Source: Chitinophaga pinensis (GTDB lineage: Bacteria > Bacteroidota > Bacteroidia > Chitinophagales > UBA10324). From it: a stretch of 64,000 nucleotides of DNA. The translations under genes and the position numbers were made by a program. The stretch spans positions 80,892-144,891 of the forward strand of contig CAMDOA010000001.1 of assembly GCA_945903305.1 (NCBI GenBank), given 5' to 3'. Below are positions 15,441 to 25,173 of this stretch, one piece after another. Position 1 is the first letter of the stretch, and each line of letters begins with the position of its first letter. Below the pieces are notes generated by a model. That model was not told the origin of the DNA. It ran no database searches and worked only from the letters and a program-made list of their open reading frames with translations.

Positions 15441-17474
15441 ATGAAAAAAACCCTCACACTTTTCTTTGCGATATTTTCTATCGCTTTCAGTACAAACGCA
15501 CAATCATTTACCGATGATTTTGAAAGTTATACAGCCGGCAGTTTGCTCGCTCAATCATCCACTACCTGGGCAACCTGGTCGGGTGCAGGTGGTGGTGGTG
15601 CCGATGATGCACCTGTAACCAATACGCTTGCACACAGCGGTTCCAATTCGTTGTTTTTATCATCGACTGTTGCAGCCGGAGGACCTGATGATATAGTGTT
15701 GCCATTTGGTTCAGTATTCAGCAATGGATCCTTTGAATTTGAATGTTGGATGAATGTGCAAACCGGTAAGCTTGCTTATTTTAATTATCAGGCAAGTACC
15801 ACAGTTGGCCAAATATGGTCAATGGATATTTTCTTTGAAGCAAACGGCGATTTAAAATTTCAGAATAGTGGCGCATTAATGATGCAAACAACTTATCCTC
15901 AAGGTCAGTGGTTTTTATTTAAAATGATGGCCAACCTGAATAATTCATCCTGGAATATTTTCATTGACGGAGCCGCGGCAGGAGCATTCCAAAACCCTGT
16001 TTTCAATGTGGCTTCTATTAATTTTTATCCTATTCAAAACTCTGCATTTTATATTGACGATGTGAGTTTCAACTATACCCCTTATACCCTACCCAACCTG
16101 AATGCGGCAGTTATGAATTTAAATATTCAGGATGGCCTTGCTTCTCAATCAAGATTTCCGACTGTAACTATCAGAAATCTGGGTACAACTGCAATAAATG
16201 CATTTGATTTAACCACCAACTATAATGGCAGCGCTAATACACAAAGTTTTACCGGAGTGAATTATGCTTCGGGATCGGTAAACACTGTTTCATTAACTCA
16301 ATCTATTACATTAACCGGTGGCATTATTGATGCAAATCTTATTGTAAGTAATGTAAACGGAAATTTAAATGATGATGATATTAATGATGATACTGCATTA
16401 GTTACAGTTACTGCAGTTGTGCCTGCTCCGGGTAAATTGGTAGTTGGAGAAGAAGCTACAGGCACCTGGTGTCAGTGGTGTCCGAGAGGTGCTGTATTTA
16501 TGGATATGATGGCCGAAAAATACGCAGGTTTTTTTGCAGGTGTTGCCGTTCATAATAATGATCCTATGGAAGATTCGGCTTACGATGCTTCTATTGGTGA
16601 TTTTATTGGCGGATATCCAAGCGCTTTAGTAGATCGGTTACCTGAAATTGATCCCTCTGAATTAGAGCAAAGTTTTTTATCGAGAATTGTCATTGCTCCG
16701 AAAGTTTTTTTAACCAACGGCGCTACTTATAATGCGGCAACCCGTCAGTTAAAAGTTTCGATTAAAGCTGACTGGCAATCGGCAGTGGCAGGAGCTAATT
16801 TTAAATTAGCCTGTGTATTAAGTGAAGATAGCGTGCACGGAACCGGAAGCGGTTGGTCACAATCAAATGCATATGCAGGAGGAGGAAGTGGTGTTATGGG
16901 TGGATTTGAATTATTGCCAAGCACGGTACCTGCATCACAAATGAATTACAACCATGTTGGCCGGTTTATTTTCCCAAGCTGGGATGGAGCAGCTGCTTAC
17001 AGCGGAGCAATTAATGCAGGTGATATTGTAACAAATAATTTCACTTTTTACCTGCCTTCCGGTTGGAACGAAAACCAAATTCATATTATCGGAATGGTGA
17101 TTGAAAATACCAACATTATTGATAATGCTTCGCATACATCTATTGATGAGGCAGTAGCAAATGGATTTATTCCAGGAACAGATTTAGGTGGCATAGGAAC
17201 TGAAATTTCAATGATCAATTCTTCAAATGGAATTTCCATGTATCCTAATCCTGCTACTGATCAAACTTTTATTAATCTTAATTTGAAATCGAATACAGCC
17301 GTTACACTTTCAGTTTACAATATAACAGGCAGTTTATTACAAGTAAAAAATTATGGCAATCTGAATGGCGCAGCTATTTTACCGGTAAACTCCTCACTTC
17401 TTGCACAAGGAGTTTATTTAATTGAAATTAATTTAAACGGAAACAAACAAGTATTGAAACTGGTGAAAGAATAA
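15441..17474 (+). CDS. T9SS type A protein with Omp28-like thioredoxin-fold domain
   Basis: This 677-aa protein has a signal peptide (FSIAFSTNA before QSF). An N-terminal jelly-roll-like region (FTDDFESYTAGSLL to about 215) is followed by a CARDB-like segment. An Omp28-related domain starts at about 330 and contains a redox-type CxxC in GTWCQWCPRG and GGYPSALVDR. The last 80 residues are a type A sorting tail with GISMYPNPATDQTF and GVYLIEI, ending KLVKE. It should be exported by T9SS. The CxxC suggests thiol-disulfide activity outside the cell, which is inference. It is followed by an intrinsic terminator, so it is transcribed alone. Confidence 0.8.
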   Translation: MKKTLTLFFAIFSIAFSTNAQSFTDDFESYTAGSLLAQSSTTWATWSGAGGGGADDAPVTNTLAHSGSNSLFLSSTVAAGGPDDIVLPFGSVFSNGSFEFECWMNVQTGKLAYFNYQASTTVGQIWSMDIFFEANGDLKFQNSGALMMQTTYPQGQWFLFKMMANLNNSSWNIFIDGAAAGAFQNPVFNVASINFYPIQNSAFYIDDVSFNYTPYTLPNLNAAVMNLNIQDGLASQSRFPTVTIRNLGTTAINAFDLTTNYNGSANTQSFTGVNYASGSVNTVSLTQSITLTGGIIDANLIVSNVNGNLNDDDINDDTALVTVTAVVPAPGKLVVGEEATGTWCQWCPRGAVFMDMMAEKYAGFFAGVAVHNNDPMEDSAYDASIGDFIGGYPSALVDRLPEIDPSELEQSFLSRIVIAPKVFLTNGATYNAATRQLKVSIKADWQSAVAGANFKLACVLSEDSVHGTGSGWSQSNAYAGGGSGVMGGFELLPSTVPASQMNYNHVGRFIFPSWDGAAAYSGAINAGDIVTNNFTFYLPSGWNENQIHIIGMVIENTNIIDNASHTSIDEAVANGFIPGTDLGGIGTEISMINSSNGISMYPNPATDQTFINLNLKSNTAVTLSVYNITGSLLQVKNYGNLNGAAILPVNSSLLAQGVYLIEINLNGNKQVLKLVKE

Positions 17475-17500
17475 AATACTTATTTCAATTTTAAAATAGA

Positions 17501-17532
17501 AAACGCCGCTGCTTTAGCGGCGTTTTTATTTT
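17501..17532 (+). terminator. Intrinsic terminator after the Omp28-like gene
   Basis: AAACGCCGC (17501-17509) pairs with GCGGCGTTT (17517-17525), followed by a T-rich tract (TTTATTTTAT). Confidence 0.85.
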
Positions 17533-17646
17533 ATCTCATCAAAGAAAATACAAGCCGAGGTAACTTATCAAAAAGCGTATTTGTCATCGCATTGTCAAAA
17601 TCTGATTATATGCGAAAAGTCATCATTAATAACAGGCATGAGCGGA

Positions 17647-17654
17647 TAAATTTG
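17647..17654 (+). promoter_or_regulatory. TAAATTTG -7 box before the HmuY-like cluster
   Basis: TAAATTTG matches TAnnTTTG exactly and lies 29 nt before the ATG at 17684. No TTG was found 19-20 nt upstream, so the -33 part is unsupported. No Fur-like box was recognised by eye. Confidence 0.4.
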
Positions 17655-17683
17655 CCACCTCATACCAATTAAATAAATACACC

Positions 17684-18949
17684 ATGAAAAAGATTTTTAC
17701 CTGCGCCCTGATACTGATGACCACAAGTGTTTTTGCTCAAACTACTGTTTATGATTCGGTAAGCATGGGTGCCGGATATGCCAACCAGGTATTTTATTCA
17801 TTGCAAGACGGAGAAGTAGCACAAGCGCCGAATACAAATTGGGAGTTGGCATTTACCACTTACTTTATGGGTGCCGCCGCATTTACAAATTCCGCTCAGG
17901 GTGTAGCAGTTTTTATGATTCCAAGTACAGATATCAATGGATTTACCGCGGTGGATACTACAAATTATTCATCATGGCAAATGCTCAATAACTCCGATGT
18001 AACCTGGGATCGTGGTGCATTAAATAATAATATGACTAACCATCCGAATTATGGATGGGGCGATTATAGCACTACTACTAATGAAGTTGTTGGTGATTCA
18101 CTTTTTTTAGTGCGAATGGGAACGGCGCCGAATTATATTTTCAAAAAATTATGGCTTATTAAAAAAGACATTTCCGGAAGTTGGATAATAAGATATGCCG
18201 ACATTGATAATAATAACGATGTTACTGACACCATTTTATACAATAATTATATCGGTAAAAATTTTTCCTACTACTCTTTAACATCACAAAGCGAATTGAA
18301 TCGCGAACCACTTTCTGCTGATTGGGATATCACCTTTACCCGATACACTGCTAATGTAACAGTGGCAGGATGCATACCATCAACCGGTTTTTTTCCGGTT
18401 ACAGGAGCATTAACAAATAAAAAAGTTGTTTCAGCTCAGGCCAATGTGGTTGATTATTCAGCTGTTGATTTTACAAACTATCAAAGTCAGTTAGATTCCA
18501 ATATTTCAATAATTGGCTATGATTGGAAATGCAGCGGCCAGTTAATTGATTCCATTGTTTACTTTGTAAAAACAACAATTGGCGCGGTTTGGAAATTACA
18601 GTTTACTGCACCTGCTCCGAGTTTTAGCACAGGAAAAATATATTTTAAAAGAGAATTACTGATTCCATCGGCTGTTTCAACTGTCGGAAATGATGCAACA
18701 AATTTTTATGTTTATCCTAACCCTTCGTCAGGAAACTCAACGCTGATAGTTGATTCGAAGCTAAATGAAAATGCAACTTTTTGTATTTACAATGCTTCAG
18801 GTGCATTAATAAATAAACAACTTGTATCTGTTAAATCAGGGTTAAATGCTTTCCCGTTGCAAACACAAAATTTAGATAATGGAATTTATTTCATTAAACA
18901 AGCCGGCACTAATAATTCGTTAAATATTAAGTTGGTCATTGCCCGTTAA
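17684..18949 (+). CDS. HmuY-like protein with a T9SS type A sorting tail
   Basis: This 421-aa protein has a signal peptide ending SVFA before QTTV. The region from VSMGAGYANQVFYSLQDGEV through NWELAFTT is the HmuY-family opening, and a second half repeats the theme (LSADWDITFTRY). Residues about 335-421 form a type A sorting tail with FYVYPNPSSGNSTL and NGIYFIK. HmuY proteins bind heme and pass it to a TonB receptor (known for Porphyromonas); heme binding here is inferred because the ligand histidines cannot be judged. It is unusual in that it carries a T9SS tail rather than a lipobox. A TonB receptor follows 25 nt downstream and a lipoprotein homolog after that. Confidence 0.75.
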   Translation: MKKIFTCALILMTTSVFAQTTVYDSVSMGAGYANQVFYSLQDGEVAQAPNTNWELAFTTYFMGAAAFTNSAQGVAVFMIPSTDINGFTAVDTTNYSSWQMLNNSDVTWDRGALNNNMTNHPNYGWGDYSTTTNEVVGDSLFLVRMGTAPNYIFKKLWLIKKDISGSWIIRYADIDNNNDVTDTILYNNYIGKNFSYYSLTSQSELNREPLSADWDITFTRYTANVTVAGCIPSTGFFPVTGALTNKKVVSAQANVVDYSAVDFTNYQSQLDSNISIIGYDWKCSGQLIDSIVYFVKTTIGAVWKLQFTAPAPSFSTGKIYFKRELLIPSAVSTVGNDATNFYVYPNPSSGNSTLIVDSKLNENATFCIYNASGALINKQLVSVKSGLNAFPLQTQNLDNGIYFIKQAGTNNSLNIKLVIAR

Positions 18950-18974
18950 ATTTTTGAAAAAAAATTTTCAATGA

Positions 18975-21197
18975 ATGATTTTCAATAAAATTATTGGTAC
19001 TTTGTGTTTATGTATTATCAGTTTTGCATCGTCACTTGCACAATCAAACATTACACTAAAAATTATTGATTTCGAAAAACAAGCGCCCTTGCCGGGTGTG
19101 CTTGTCATTACAAAAAATGCCGACAAAAAACAATTAGTGAATTTTTCTGATACAGATGGGAAAGTTAATTTTTCAATTAATACTCCCTGCCATTTAACTA
19201 TTCACTTAATCGGTTATCAAGACCAGGAATTTATTTTAACCGGACAGGATACTGTTTTACAATTAAAGCCGGCAGAAAATATACTCAACGAAATTGTTGT
19301 AACAGGTGAAAACCAAATTACGGCCAGCGACAAATCGGTATTTAATACACGGGTGCTAAATGCAGCTGAAATTGAAGCCAATCAAGCAATCAATCTGGCT
19401 GAAATATTAAATACGGAATTGAATATCCGGTTGTCGCCCGATAATATTCTGGGTACTGCCATAAACATGAACGGGCTAAGCGGTCAGAATATTAAAATTC
19501 TGATTGATGGTGTTCCGGTTATTGGCCGCGAAAACGGCAACATTGATCTTTCTCAAATTTTATTAAGCAATGTAGATCGCATAGAAATTGTTCAGGGCCC
19601 CATGAGTTCCATGTATGGCACCGATGCAATTGGGGGTTTGATAAATATCATTACCAAACAAAATTCGAAGTATAAAACGGAAGCAAGTATCAATGCGCTG
19701 CATGAAACCAATGGTCGATATAATTTAGATGGAAATATTTTTATAAAAATTGGCGCCGATCATTTTACAGTTAACGGGGGCAGAAATTTTTTTGATGGAT
19801 ATAACAGCACTGAAACTGAGCGATGGCAGCAATGGATGCCTTACGAACAACATTTTTTTTCAGTGGCTTATGGTTTGAAAACACGGTTTACTGATTTTCA
19901 ATTGAAAACTGATTACTTCCATCAAACAGCACAAAACAAAGGAGAGCCGGTAACTACTCCTTACGAAGCTTATGCTTTTGATGAATATTACTTAACCGAC
20001 AGATGGAATATTACTTTGCTGAAAACTGTTCGGCTGAATCGAAATTTGAAATTAGATTTTACAAATGCTTATTCAAATTATACCCGCATCCGAAACACCT
20101 ATCGAAAAGATCTGGTATCGCTTTCAAAAGATTTAATTCCGTTATCGAGCATGCAGGATACTTCTATGTTTAATTCGTTTTCGTTCCGTGGAAATATCAG
20201 CAAAATTCTTGCTTCTAATAGTTTCAGTTATATGGCCGGATATGATATAAGTATTGAAAAAGGTGCCGGACAAAAATTATTAAATCTTGAACAATCCATT
20301 GAAGACTATGCATTGTTTGGAAACCTGCAATGGGAATTTAAAAAAATTATTTTGCGACCAGCAATCAGATATGCGTACAACACGCGCTATCAGGCACCGG
20401 TTATTCCTTCATTCAATTTAGTTTTTAAAGCCAACAGTAAATGGTCGGCTCGAATGAGTTATTCGAGAGGATTTCGTGCGCCTTCATTGAAAGAAATGGA
20501 TTTATATTTTGTTGATGTCAATCACAATATTCAAGGCAATCCGGATTTGATTGCCGAAGATTCGCATCACATTTTATTCTCAACAAACTATTCCAGAAAA
20601 ATTTCGCAATCAACTATTCAACTCAAGAGTTCCTTCTCTTATAATCTGGTTCACAATATCATAACACTGGCACTTATTAATTCCACCCAACAAATTTATT
20701 CATACATAAATATTGATGATTTTAAAACGGTTGTTGGAAATATTGAAGCCGGTTATCAATTTAATAATTTCGACTTTAGCAGCGGATTTTCGTTAACCGG
20801 ATTGCATAATTCCCTTTCATCAAAAAATAGTGAGGTGCCCCAATTTTCTTATTCTCCTGAATGGAATTCGGGTTTAAGTTATGAATGGAAATCATTGAAT
20901 TTAAAATGCAACATTCAACTAAAAGTAACCGGAACCACATTCGGCTATGCATTAGATGATAGTGCTCGTATCTATCAAAACAAAATTGATTCTTATACCA
21001 TGCTGGATGCCGGTCTGTCAAAAAATATTTTTAAGCAGCGAATGACTATTTCTGCCGGAGGAAAAAATTTATTAAATGTGGTGAACATCAACAGCACCGT
21101 GCTGGGTGGAATTCATGATAATAAAAACGGCACTCAGCTAAACAGCACCGGTCGATTGGCCTACTTAAAAATTGCCTTTAAATTTTATAAACAATAA
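18975..21197 (+). CDS. TonB-dependent receptor (HmuR-like context)
   Basis: This 740-aa outer-membrane receptor has a signal peptide (LCIISFASSLA before QSN), then an N-terminal carboxypeptidase-regulatory-like domain (about 24-100). The plug domain contains NILNEIVVTGE, IKILIDGVPVIGRE, IEIVQGPMSSMYGTDAIGG and INIITKQ. A 22-strand-type barrel follows, including YSRGFRAPSLKEMDLYFVD, and the protein ends AFKFYKQ. It should import a ligand powered by TonB-ExbBD. Flanking HmuY-like genes make heme or a heme-protein the best guess, but siderophore or other substrates cannot be excluded. Gene spacing (25 and 17 nt) supports one operon. Confidence 0.88.
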   Translation: MIFNKIIGTLCLCIISFASSLAQSNITLKIIDFEKQAPLPGVLVITKNADKKQLVNFSDTDGKVNFSINTPCHLTIHLIGYQDQEFILTGQDTVLQLKPAENILNEIVVTGENQITASDKSVFNTRVLNAAEIEANQAINLAEILNTELNIRLSPDNILGTAINMNGLSGQNIKILIDGVPVIGRENGNIDLSQILLSNVDRIEIVQGPMSSMYGTDAIGGLINIITKQNSKYKTEASINALHETNGRYNLDGNIFIKIGADHFTVNGGRNFFDGYNSTETERWQQWMPYEQHFFSVAYGLKTRFTDFQLKTDYFHQTAQNKGEPVTTPYEAYAFDEYYLTDRWNITLLKTVRLNRNLKLDFTNAYSNYTRIRNTYRKDLVSLSKDLIPLSSMQDTSMFNSFSFRGNISKILASNSFSYMAGYDISIEKGAGQKLLNLEQSIEDYALFGNLQWEFKKIILRPAIRYAYNTRYQAPVIPSFNLVFKANSKWSARMSYSRGFRAPSLKEMDLYFVDVNHNIQGNPDLIAEDSHHILFSTNYSRKISQSTIQLKSSFSYNLVHNIITLALINSTQQIYSYINIDDFKTVVGNIEAGYQFNNFDFSSGFSLTGLHNSLSSKNSEVPQFSYSPEWNSGLSYEWKSLNLKCNIQLKVTGTTFGYALDDSARIYQNKIDSYTMLDAGLSKNIFKQRMTISAGGKNLLNVVNINSTVLGGIHDNKNGTQLNSTGRLAYLKIAFKFYKQ

Positions 21198-21214
21198 ACC
21201 CGATTTTTGAAAGA

Positions 21215-22267
21215 ATGATTTTGCGTATTCTGTTTTTTTCTCTTTTTGTTTTTGTGCTCTTGTTTTCTTCCTGCTTCAAAGAAGATGACCCTGTTATTCT
21301 TCCACCTCCCGGTGATGTTCAGGTAGATCAGGTTTCAATGGGCCCCGATTATATCAGTCAGATTTATTATCAGCTTTCAACAAAAGAAATTTTTGTCAGT
21401 GACCATCGCATGTGGGATTTAGCTTTTGAAACTACGGCTGATGGTTTTCATATCTGGATAAATGGAAGCAATGAGATTTTAGTTTCGAATACGAACAGTT
21501 CGAATTTTTTAAGCATCACTGATACCACCGGTGCCAACTGGAAATGGGATGCCAGCAGCTGGCATAAAGATTCTACCGCAATTGGTAATTGGTTAATAGC
21601 CACACCACCTGCACCTACACCTGCTAAAGATGAGTTAAACCTAACAATGCCTCAGAAAACCGAAGAATCAAAACCATCACTCAGAGTTTACTTACTGGAT
21701 TTAGGACCGGAAATGATTGCAACTGAACGGTTCAAAAAAATAATTTTTGAAACGGTTGATGCTTATCAATACACCTTTAAGTACAGCAATTTAAATAATA
21801 CAAATTTGCGTGAAATCACATTAGCAAAGGAGCCTGCATTTGCGTATACTTATTTCAGCATCCGAAATTTTGATCAGGCTGTTTTTCCTGAACCTGTGAA
21901 ACCCAAGTGGGATATTTTATTTACACGCTATCGAACTGTGTTTTATCAGAATGGAAATGTGATTCCATATATCTTAACCGGTGTATTAATCAATCCCGAT
22001 GGATATAAAGTTGCCATTGATTCTACCAAATCATTCAGCGAAGTGGATTATAATTTTGCGAAAAATTTATTTTATACATATAATCGCGATGCTATTGGTT
22101 ATAACTGGAAGCGGTTTTTATTTACTCCTCCGGTGTACCAGGTGCAGCCACAATTAAATTATTTAATACAAGATAATGCTGGCTACTACTGGAAACTTCA
22201 CTTCATTGATTTTTATAACGATCAGGCAATTAAAGGATATCCGAAATTTGAATTTCAACGATTGTAA
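21215..22267 (+). CDS. HmuY-like lipoprotein
   Basis: This 350-aa protein has a lipoprotein signal, VLLFSSCFKED, with Cys20 as the acylation site. The mature protein begins with the HmuY pattern VSMGPDYISQIYYQLSTKE and MWDLAFETTADGFHIWINGS, and later KWDILFTRYRTVFY, matching the organisation of the T9SS homolog two genes upstream. It probably sits on the outer membrane and hands its ligand, likely heme, to the adjacent TonB receptor. A low-complexity insert TPPAPTPAKDELN lies near residue 130. Last gene of the cluster, converging on sucA with 39 nt between. Confidence 0.75.
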   Translation: MILRILFFSLFVFVLLFSSCFKEDDPVILPPPGDVQVDQVSMGPDYISQIYYQLSTKEIFVSDHRMWDLAFETTADGFHIWINGSNEILVSNTNSSNFLSITDTTGANWKWDASSWHKDSTAIGNWLIATPPAPTPAKDELNLTMPQKTEESKPSLRVYLLDLGPEMIATERFKKIIFETVDAYQYTFKYSNLNNTNLREITLAKEPAFAYTYFSIRNFDQAVFPEPVKPKWDILFTRYRTVFYQNGNVIPYILTGVLINPDGYKVAIDSTKSFSEVDYNFAKNLFYTYNRDAIGYNWKRFLFTPPVYQVQPQLNYLIQDNAGYYWKLHFIDFYNDQAIKGYPKFEFQRL

Positions 22268-22306
22268 AATGAACTGTTTTCATTTGATTTTTTAATCAAC
22301 CGATGA

Positions 22307-25099
22307 TTATTCCATTGCCTTACCAATAATTTCTTCCTGTTCCTGATTGTGCACTTTCTGAAAACCGGTGGCAGGTGAGGCGCTCGCTTTTCTTGAAATC
22401 ATTCCCCACTTTATTTTTGAATAGTTGAGTTGAATAAAACTCCACGCTCCCATGTTGGCGGGTTCTTCCTGCACCCACACAAAAACAGCGGCGCGATATT
22501 TTTTTGTCAGCGCATCTAATTGTTTTATCGGTAATGGATATAATTGTTCGATGCGAACGATTGCAACATCTTCTTTTTTGTTGGTGAGTTTTCTTTCCAA
22601 TAAATCGTAATAAATTTTTCCGCTGCAGAACAGCACTTTCCGAATCTTCGAGGCATCTGTTGCACTTGCATCATCCATCAATTCCTGAAATCCTCCGGAA
22701 ATAATTTCATTCACATTACTGATACATCTTGAATGACGAAGTAACGATTTCGGACTCATCACTACTAATGGTTTTCTGAACGGGCGATACAATTGTCTTC
22801 GCAACAAATGAAAATAATTAGCCGGTGAAGTCACATTCGCTACGGTGATATTGTACTCAGCACTCGACTGTAAAAATCGTTCGATCCGTGCACTGCTGTG
22901 TTCGGATCCTTGTCCTTCATATCCATGCGGCAATAAAAGTGTTACACCACTCATGCGTTGCCACTTGCTTTCGCCGGCGGTGATAAACTGATCGATAATT
23001 GTTTGCGCTCCATTGGCAAAATCTCCGAACTGCGCTTCCCAGATTGTTAAAGAATTTGGTGAAGCAAGCGAGTAACCATATTCAAATCCTAGTACGGCAA
23101 ATTCAGAAAGCAATGAATTGTAAATCAGAAATTTTCCTTTCTGTTCTTTTTCTAAATGGTCGAGCCGATTGTATTCGTTGTTGTTGTCTTCATCATAAAT
23201 CACAGCGTGACGATGACTGAAAGTTCCTCGCTTCACATCTTGTCCGCTCATACGCACATCGTGACCTTCCAATAAAAGTGTTCCGTAAGCAAGTAACTCT
23301 GCCATTCCCCAATCAATGCGCCCATCATCAAAATAATTTTTGCGGCGCTGACTCAGCATCGTTTCAATTTTATTCAGCGGATTAAAATTCTCCGGATAAT
23401 TCATCAATCCTTTTATCACTCGGTCGGCTAACTCTTTGCTGACAGCAGTTTCGGGTGATGAATCAAAATCTTCGGCGGTGTTTGCTCTTCTTAATTTTTT
23501 CCATTCCAGTTCAGGCAACTGATAATTGTATGGGAGCGGATGTTGTTTTACAAAATCCAAACGGTCTTGCAATTGCTTCCAGAAATCTTTATCCATTTCC
23601 TTCGCCAACTCCGCATCAATATCTCCGCGACTAATTAGTTGCTGACTATAAATTTCGCGCGGATTCACATGCTCACCAATGAGTTTGTACAAACCCGGTT
23701 GAGTAAATTTCGGATCATCGCCTTCGTTGTGTCCATGGCGACGATAACAAACCATATCAACAAAAATGTCGCGCTTAAATTTTTGCCTCCATTCAGTTGC
23801 GAGTTCAACCGCAAACACCACTGCTTCCGGATCATCGCCATTCACATGTAACACCGGCGCTTCCACCATTGCTGCGAGTGAAGTGCAATAATCAGAAGAG
23901 CGCGCATCATCAAAATCAGTTGTGAATCCAATTTGGTTATTGATCACGAAATGAATAGTGCCTCCTGTTAAATAACCTTCCAGCTGCGACATCTGTAACA
24001 CTTCGTAAACCACTCCCTGCCCTGCAACAGCAGAATCACCATGAATTAATATTGGAAGAATGCGTTTGAAATTTCCATCGTACAACAAATCTGCTTTCGC
24101 TCTGGTGTACCCTTCCACCACCGAGTTTACCGCTTCGAGGTGCGATGGGTTTGGAGAAAGTTTCAGCATCATTTCTTTTCCGTCAAAAGTTTTTACCTGC
24201 GATGCATAACCTAAGTGATACTTCACATCACCATCGCCCATCGTAGTATCTGCAACGGCATTTCCTTCGAACTCATTAAAAATCTGCTCATAAGTTTTTC
24301 CGAGCGTGTTGGCGAGAATATTTAATCGGCCACGATGTGCCATGCCCATCACGATTTCTTCCACTCCATTATTTGCACTGTAATTGATAATTGCATCGAG
24401 CGCCGGAATAGTTGTTTCGCCACCTTCGAGCGAAAATCTTTTTTGCCCGACATACTTCGTGCTTAGAAATTTTTCGAACACCACCGCATCATTCAGTTTT
24501 TGCAGAATGTGTTTTTTCTTTTCAATGGGAAATGAAAGTTGTGCAAAATCTTTTTCCATTTTGTTGAGCATCCAATCATACTGCTCATCATCATTCAGGT
24601 AAATAAATTCTGAACCAATACTGCGACAATAAATTTTTTGCAGTTGTTCAATAATATTCTTTAAAGAAGTTTTTCCGAGCCCGAGAATATTTCCAACCGA
24701 AAAATTTTCATTCAAATCATTGTCATTCAGTCCGAAAAATTTCAACTCCAGATTTGCGTGGCGGTTTTTTCGTTTGCGAATCGGATTTGTATTGGCTTCG
24801 AGATGACCCTTTGCACGATAAGCGTTGATGAGTTGAAAAACTTTTAACTCTTTTGTAATAAGCCCCTCTTGTAACTCCTCCCTTTTTGGAAGGAGTAAAG
24901 TTGCGTTTGATTTTTTTTCTGCTCCGGCTTTTTCAATTGTTGAACCGCCGTTCGAATCATTTATGGAAACAGCAAAATCAAATCCTTCAAAAAATTTTTT
25001 CCACTCCGGCTCAACTGATTCCGGATTATTTTTGAATTCATTGTACATTGATTCAATCACATTGGGATGCGCGTTGCTGATATATGAAAATTTATCCAT
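22307..25099 (-). CDS. sucA: 2-oxoglutarate dehydrogenase E1 component
   Basis: This 930-aa thiamine-diphosphate enzyme decarboxylates 2-oxoglutarate in the TCA cycle and passes succinyl to the lipoyl group of E2 (odhB, elsewhere in this window). Visible are the N-terminal segment NVIESMYNEFKNNPESVEPEWKKFF, YRAKGHLEANTNPI, GMAHRGRLNILAN, the TPP region HGDSAVAGQGVVYE and NNQIGFTT, and CYRRHGHNEGDDP. Length is normal for the family. Residues 66-76 (ATLLLPKREEL) are encoded by a palindromic DNA element inside a linker not usual in the family. A TATATTTG box precedes the gene by 17 nt. Confidence 0.94.
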   Translation of the reverse strand: MDKFSYISNAHPNVIESMYNEFKNNPESVEPEWKKFFEGFDFAVSINDSNGGSTIEKAGAEKKSNATLLLPKREELQEGLITKELKVFQLINAYRAKGHLEANTNPIRKRKNRHANLELKFFGLNDNDLNENFSVGNILGLGKTSLKNIIEQLQKIYCRSIGSEFIYLNDDEQYDWMLNKMEKDFAQLSFPIEKKKHILQKLNDAVVFEKFLSTKYVGQKRFSLEGGETTIPALDAIINYSANNGVEEIVMGMAHRGRLNILANTLGKTYEQIFNEFEGNAVADTTMGDGDVKYHLGYASQVKTFDGKEMMLKLSPNPSHLEAVNSVVEGYTRAKADLLYDGNFKRILPILIHGDSAVAGQGVVYEVLQMSQLEGYLTGGTIHFVINNQIGFTTDFDDARSSDYCTSLAAMVEAPVLHVNGDDPEAVVFAVELATEWRQKFKRDIFVDMVCYRRHGHNEGDDPKFTQPGLYKLIGEHVNPREIYSQQLISRGDIDAELAKEMDKDFWKQLQDRLDFVKQHPLPYNYQLPELEWKKLRRANTAEDFDSSPETAVSKELADRVIKGLMNYPENFNPLNKIETMLSQRRKNYFDDGRIDWGMAELLAYGTLLLEGHDVRMSGQDVKRGTFSHRHAVIYDEDNNNEYNRLDHLEKEQKGKFLIYNSLLSEFAVLGFEYGYSLASPNSLTIWEAQFGDFANGAQTIIDQFITAGESKWQRMSGVTLLLPHGYEGQGSEHSSARIERFLQSSAEYNITVANVTSPANYFHLLRRQLYRPFRKPLVVMSPKSLLRHSRCISNVNEIISGGFQELMDDASATDASKIRKVLFCSGKIYYDLLERKLTNKKEDVAIVRIEQLYPLPIKQLDALTKKYRAAVFVWVQEEPANMGAWSFIQLNYSKIKWGMISRKASASPATGFQKVHNQEQEEIIGKAME
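24874..24896. repeat. Palindrome embedded in the sucA coding region
   Basis: ACTCCTcCC-ttttt-GGaAGGAGT forms a hairpin with one mismatch, inside the codons for the linker after residue 66 of SucA. It resembles other CCTCCC/GGGAGG palindromes in the window (7289, 13858). Confidence 0.5.
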
Positions 25100-25116
25100 G
25101 GTGTTTTTTGCAAACG

Positions 25117-25124
25117 CAAATATA
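25117..25124 (-). promoter_or_regulatory. TATATTTG -7 box for sucA
   Basis: On the minus strand TATATTTG lies 17 nt before the sucA ATG. About 19 nt further upstream the sequence is TTA rather than TTG. Confidence 0.45.
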
Positions 25125-25173
25125 AGAGCTCAGCTGCCAGTGATAATTTTGAATTAAAATTTTAAGAATTTCT

